Source: Photobacterium arenosum (GTDB lineage Bacteria; Pseudomonadota; Gammaproteobacteria; Enterobacterales; Vibrionaceae). From it: a stretch of DNA of 64,000 nucleotides. Position numbers and translations under genes: made by a program. Below the pieces are notes generated by a model. That model saw only the letters and a list, made by a program, of their open reading frames with translations, made no database searches and was not told where the DNA came from. Of the stretch, positions 61,442-64,000 are shown piece after piece (position 1 is the first letter of the stretch; the number at the start of each line of letters is the position of its first letter). The stretch is from positions 372,001 through 436,000 of the forward strand of contig NZ_JACYTP010000002.1 in assembly GCF_014841115.1 (NCBI RefSeq), read 5' to 3'.

Positions 61442-61528
61442 GCCCTGGTGGTGAAATTGGTAGACACAAGGGATTTAAAATCCCTCGACGTTCGCGTTGT
61501 GCCGGTTCAAGTCCGGCCCGGGGCACCA
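61442..61528 (+). tRNA. tRNA-Leu (anticodon TAA)
   Basis: The 87-base gene has the long variable arm of class II tRNAs (TCGACGTTCGCGTTGTGCC region) and the anticodon stem-loop AGGGATTTAAAATCCCT with anticodon TAA. Acceptor GCCCTGG pairs with CCGGGGC (one T-G pair), CCA is encoded. It is the last tRNA before accessory DNA. Confidence 0.96.
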
Positions 61529-61537
61529 TCAAAATCA

Positions 61538-61571
61538 ACGGCTTACAGGCTAACGCTTGTAAGCCGTTTTT
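61538..61571 (+). terminator. Terminator of the tRNA cluster
   Basis: A perfect 10-bp stem (ACGGCTTACA at 61538-61547, TGTAAGCCGT at 61558-61567) with a 10-base loop is followed by TTTT. It lies 9 bases after the tRNA-Leu CCA. Confidence 0.88.
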
Positions 61572-61597
61572 CTTTTCCGAATATCTTTTCCGAATAT
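61572..61597 (+). repeat. 13-bp tandem direct repeat beside the tRNA cluster
   Basis: CTTTTCCGAATAT occurs twice in direct tandem (61572-61584 and 61585-61597), right after the tRNA terminator. It marks the edge where the base composition falls and accessory genes begin. Confidence 0.75.
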
Positions 61598-61803
61598 AAA
61601 TCAGTCTTTCTGCTTGGGCTCCTTATCAGCAATGCTTACCTCTGCTGTAAGCTAGCTGATGAACATCCAATAAGTTAATTCGTTTGAGATAGGTAGCGAT
61701 TCTCACACCAATGCAGTTGAGTGCTTTACATAGTTTATTTTCACGATTATAGTTATTTTCATGAATCATGAAATATTTGATAATCGTGAAAGTGGTCAGG
61801 TTT

Positions 61804-62766
61804 ATGAAAAGTGTTGAAATCACCATTGATCAAATTTTAAAGCAACTTCCTGAAAGTTGGGAACCACAGTACACGGCATATTCTTACGATGACATAGACG
61901 GCACGTTAACACTCAAATTTGGTGATAATACGCGATATTTTCCTGTGAAGATCAAGCAGGTACATCGTAAAGAGTCACTGTATACCTACTCCGAACAGTC
62001 TGCTCAAACGGGGATGTTGATTACCAATACTTTGTCTCAATTTCTCAAAGGCGAATGCGATAAGTTAGGTATTAACTATATCGATGGCAGTGGGAGCGTA
62101 AGGATCGTTCAAGATAATCTATACGTATTGATCGAGAGACTAGGTAACAAAGCTGAGGTATCAACGCATAGCAATACCATGAGTATTGGAATCGTAAAGT
62201 GTGTATTTGCGCTGTACTCTGAACCAAACCTCTTGTACGCAACGTATCAGGAAATTGCGTTAAAGGCAGGGGTTTCTTTAGGCATGGTCAACAAGGCAAT
62301 ACAGTATTTAATAAACAACCGGTACATGCCACAGGCCAAAAAGTCACGCCGTTTGCTCGATGTTGACCAGTTATTGTATGAATGGCTAATTAGTTACAGA
62401 AAAACGATTATTCCTAAGAGAGTCACCATTCCATATCCACCGCCTTCAAGTTGGAATGAAATCACATTGAAAGATAGCCAGTTATGGGGAGGAGAAGTTG
62501 CGGCTTTGCAACTTACTGAGTACCTAAATCCTCAAGAGTTGTTGTTATATAGCTCAGAAGCGATGCAAAGGTATCCATTAGGTACGAAGGATTCACCAAT
62601 GCTGTATGTGACTAAACCTTTTTGGGGAAATGAGCTTGAGATAAGCGAGAAAGGTCATGCGTTGTTAACCATCGGAGACTTGCTAGCTTCACATGATGGC
62701 AGAAACCGAGAAGTTGCGGAGTTAATCAATGAACGATATTTACGAATTAAAGTACTCCCTCAATAA
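61804..62766 (+). CDS. abiEi: AbiEi family type IV antitoxin
   Basis: The start at 61804 (MKSVEITIDQILKQLPESWE) is likely, but an ATG 12 codons upstream is possible. The 320-residue protein has a winged-helix part in the middle (YATYQEIALKAGVSLGMVNK, AIQYLINNRYM) used for DNA binding and a C-terminal domain ending NERYLRIKVLPQ. It resembles AbiEi-type antitoxins. Its last 38 bases overlap the toxin gene, so both are translated together. The composition is AT-richer than the core genome. Confidence 0.82.
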   Translation: MKSVEITIDQILKQLPESWEPQYTAYSYDDIDGTLTLKFGDNTRYFPVKIKQVHRKESLYTYSEQSAQTGMLITNTLSQFLKGECDKLGINYIDGSGSVRIVQDNLYVLIERLGNKAEVSTHSNTMSIGIVKCVFALYSEPNLLYATYQEIALKAGVSLGMVNKAIQYLINNRYMPQAKKSRRLLDVDQLLYEWLISYRKTIIPKRVTIPYPPPSSWNEITLKDSQLWGGEVAALQLTEYLNPQELLLYSSEAMQRYPLGTKDSPMLYVTKPFWGNELEISEKGHALLTIGDLLASHDGRNREVAELINERYLRIKVLPQ

Positions 62767-63541
62767 TGATTTTTTAAAAGCTTTGTCCACTGTCGTTAAA
62801 GCAGCGGATGCTTTGAGTATCCCTTACTTTATTGCTGGTGCTACAGCCAGAGATATTGTATTGCACGGCATTTTTGGTCACACACCTGGTCGGGCAACAC
62901 GAGATATTGATACAGCGATATTTGTTGATAGTTGGTCTCAGTATGAGGAAATGAGAGGAAAGCTAATTGCATCTGGCCTGATTGCAACGGATATTGCACA
63001 TCGGCTTACCGAACCGCAATCAGGATTGCCTGTAGACATTCTGCCTTTTGGTACGTTGGAAGATTCTGAAAGGCGCATACAGTGGCCACCAAAACATGTT
63101 GAAACAATGTCGGTCGTTGGATTCAGTGAAGCATATGAATCCTCTATTCAAGTAAAATACGATGATCTTCTTTTTCATGTAGCCTCGTTACCAGGAATTG
63201 CACTAATGAAATTGATAGCCTGGTGGGAGCGGGGTAATGAGAACCCAAAAGATGCCAGTGATTTTTATCTGTTACTCAGTAAATATCAGCTTATCCACAT
63301 TGATCGGATGTGGGAAGACTACATCCCAAGTGATTTGGGATATAAAGTCGAATTCGTAACAGCATTTCTGCTTGGCTTTGATATGCGTGATATCTTGAAA
63401 GAGAAATCTAAGGAAATTCTTATAGACATCCGTGATAACCATCAAGATGGCTTGATCACAGCGATGAGTAAAGGTAATCACGGAATCGATATAGACGGAT
63501 TAGAAATTGAGCTGAAAGCTTTTTGGCGTGGTTTGTTATAG
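62729..63541 (+). CDS. abiEii: AbiEii-like nucleotidyltransferase toxin
   Basis: The 270-residue protein has a nucleotidyltransferase site in two parts: FIAGATARDIVLHG (residues about 34-47) and ATRDIDTAIFVDSW (D-x-D metal ligands, about 56-69), then DILPFGT, which supplies the third acidic residue. IALMKLIAWWER-type sequence follows. AbiEii toxins add nucleotides to tRNA or other targets and are blocked by AbiEi. Together they form a type IV toxin-antitoxin pair linked to phage defence. It starts inside the end of abiEi. Confidence 0.85.
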   Translation: MNDIYELKYSLNNDFLKALSTVVKAADALSIPYFIAGATARDIVLHGIFGHTPGRATRDIDTAIFVDSWSQYEEMRGKLIASGLIATDIAHRLTEPQSGLPVDILPFGTLEDSERRIQWPPKHVETMSVVGFSEAYESSIQVKYDDLLFHVASLPGIALMKLIAWWERGNENPKDASDFYLLLSKYQLIHIDRMWEDYIPSDLGYKVEFVTAFLLGFDMRDILKEKSKEILIDIRDNHQDGLITAMSKGNHGIDIDGLEIELKAFWRGLL

Positions 63542-63734
63542 ATAATTTATTGCTCACGATCAATTGATGTAATAATATATACGATATTATTTATTTTTAA
63601 CTCGAAATAGCCTTAAATCACTTGGTGCAAAAAATCATTAGCCCCCTAAAGTTTCTCCATATCTTACTAATCAGCTATGTTTGACTCCTGTTACCGAAAC
63701 CCCGATGTTAATTCTTGATAAGTGATTGGCTATT

Positions 63735-64000
63735 ATGATTAAAGTGTCACTAAACCCTTTACTGATAGCCTTGCGCCTCAAGCAAATCGAGAATTTGGTA
63801 AGAAAGAATGGCAGAAACGATGCGTCGGATGCATTCAGACATTGCTTCTGGTCTGCCCTTATGGCTCGCGATCTGGGATATATGAATGCGCAGCGATTCA
63901 CAAATGCTCATGAATCCAGCCCGGATAACCCCTTTATGGAGAAGAAAATGGATCTTCATAACAACGATGTCGGGCTGCGTATCGGAGCAAGAGGTGGAAG
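63735..64000 (+). CDS. DUF6973-like protein, N-terminal part, cut by the window end
   Basis: From the ATG at 63735 the frame stays open to the last base. The 88 residues seen include KNGRNDASDAFRHCFWSALM, FTNAHESSPDNP and MDLHNNDVGLRIG. This conserved set of His, Asp, Glu and Asn resembles the DUF6973 domain, which is found in toxin-like or secreted hydrolase proteins; its activity is not established. No good ribosome binding site precedes the ATG, so this may be a 5'-truncated copy. It follows the AbiE pair after 193 bases. Confidence 0.6.
   Translation, partial: MIKVSLNPLLIALRLKQIENLVRKNGRNDASDAFRHCFWSALMARDLGYMNAQRFTNAHESSPDNPFMEKKMDLHNNDVGLRIGARGG

Overview
The window looks like a chromosome segment of a marine gammaproteobacterium, most likely Vibrionaceae and perhaps Photobacterium-like. 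This is judged from gene content and protein resemblance (sucCD, YdgA, TreR/TreB/TreC, YccS, HelD, MgsA, DUF3541, the VC1899-type DUF1887 protein, YaeR, tRNA genes close to those of E. coli). No species assignment can be made from sequence reading alone. Most of it is ordinary chromosomal DNA with tightly packed genes, clear ribosome binding sites and many hairpin terminators.

Layout. 1-2400: end of the sucABCD block. 2500-9000: an outer-membrane barrel, D-lactate dehydrogenase, a DUF945 protein, a CBS protein and a ZntA-type metal pump behind a MerR-type promoter. 9000-16000: uridine phosphorylase behind a CRP/CytR-like promoter, an orphan CARF-nuclease (DUF1887), and the treR-treB-treC trehalose locus with two TreR operators. 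16000-31000: LysE exporter, YccS, HelD, MDR oxidoreductase, MgsA, a TPR membrane protein, an S4 RNA-binding protein, MobB, then macrodomain, DEDD exonuclease, EEP hydrolase and AlkB genes, then DUF3541, NUDIX, YjdF and a NIPSNAP remnant.

31274-44592 is the most unusual part. A compact run of seven genes (DUF6916, three phage-tail-collar/MdpB-like proteins, a secreted subtilase, a GNAT acetyltransferase, a TIGR03032 protein) is followed by one 8.2-kb gene for a 2732-residue surface protein built of Ig/cadherin-type repeats. That protein ends in a sorting-signal-like helix, then a second signal-peptide-like segment and an outer-membrane beta-barrel. No other phage genes are present. It reads as a self-contained surface-structure cassette of unknown function.

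44700-52200: the AMMECR1/MEMO/radical-SAM trio, glutaredoxin, OsmC-MOSC-VOC operon, a small membrane protein, and alaX-lysE facing a LysR gene. 52340-60090: a catabolic cluster (D-amino-acid deaminase-like enzyme, RpiR regulator, N-acyl-D-amino-acid deacylase, RidA, Na+ symporter, KDG-type kinase, KDPG aldolase) whose chemistry fits breakdown of N-acetyl-D-glucosaminate (oxidised chitin monomer) to pyruvate and glyceraldehyde-3-phosphate.

61220-64000: tRNA-Cys, tRNA-Gly and tRNA-Leu genes, then AT-richer accessory DNA with an AbiEi/AbiEii pair and the start of a DUF6973-like gene. This suggests the edge of a genomic island beside the tRNA genes.
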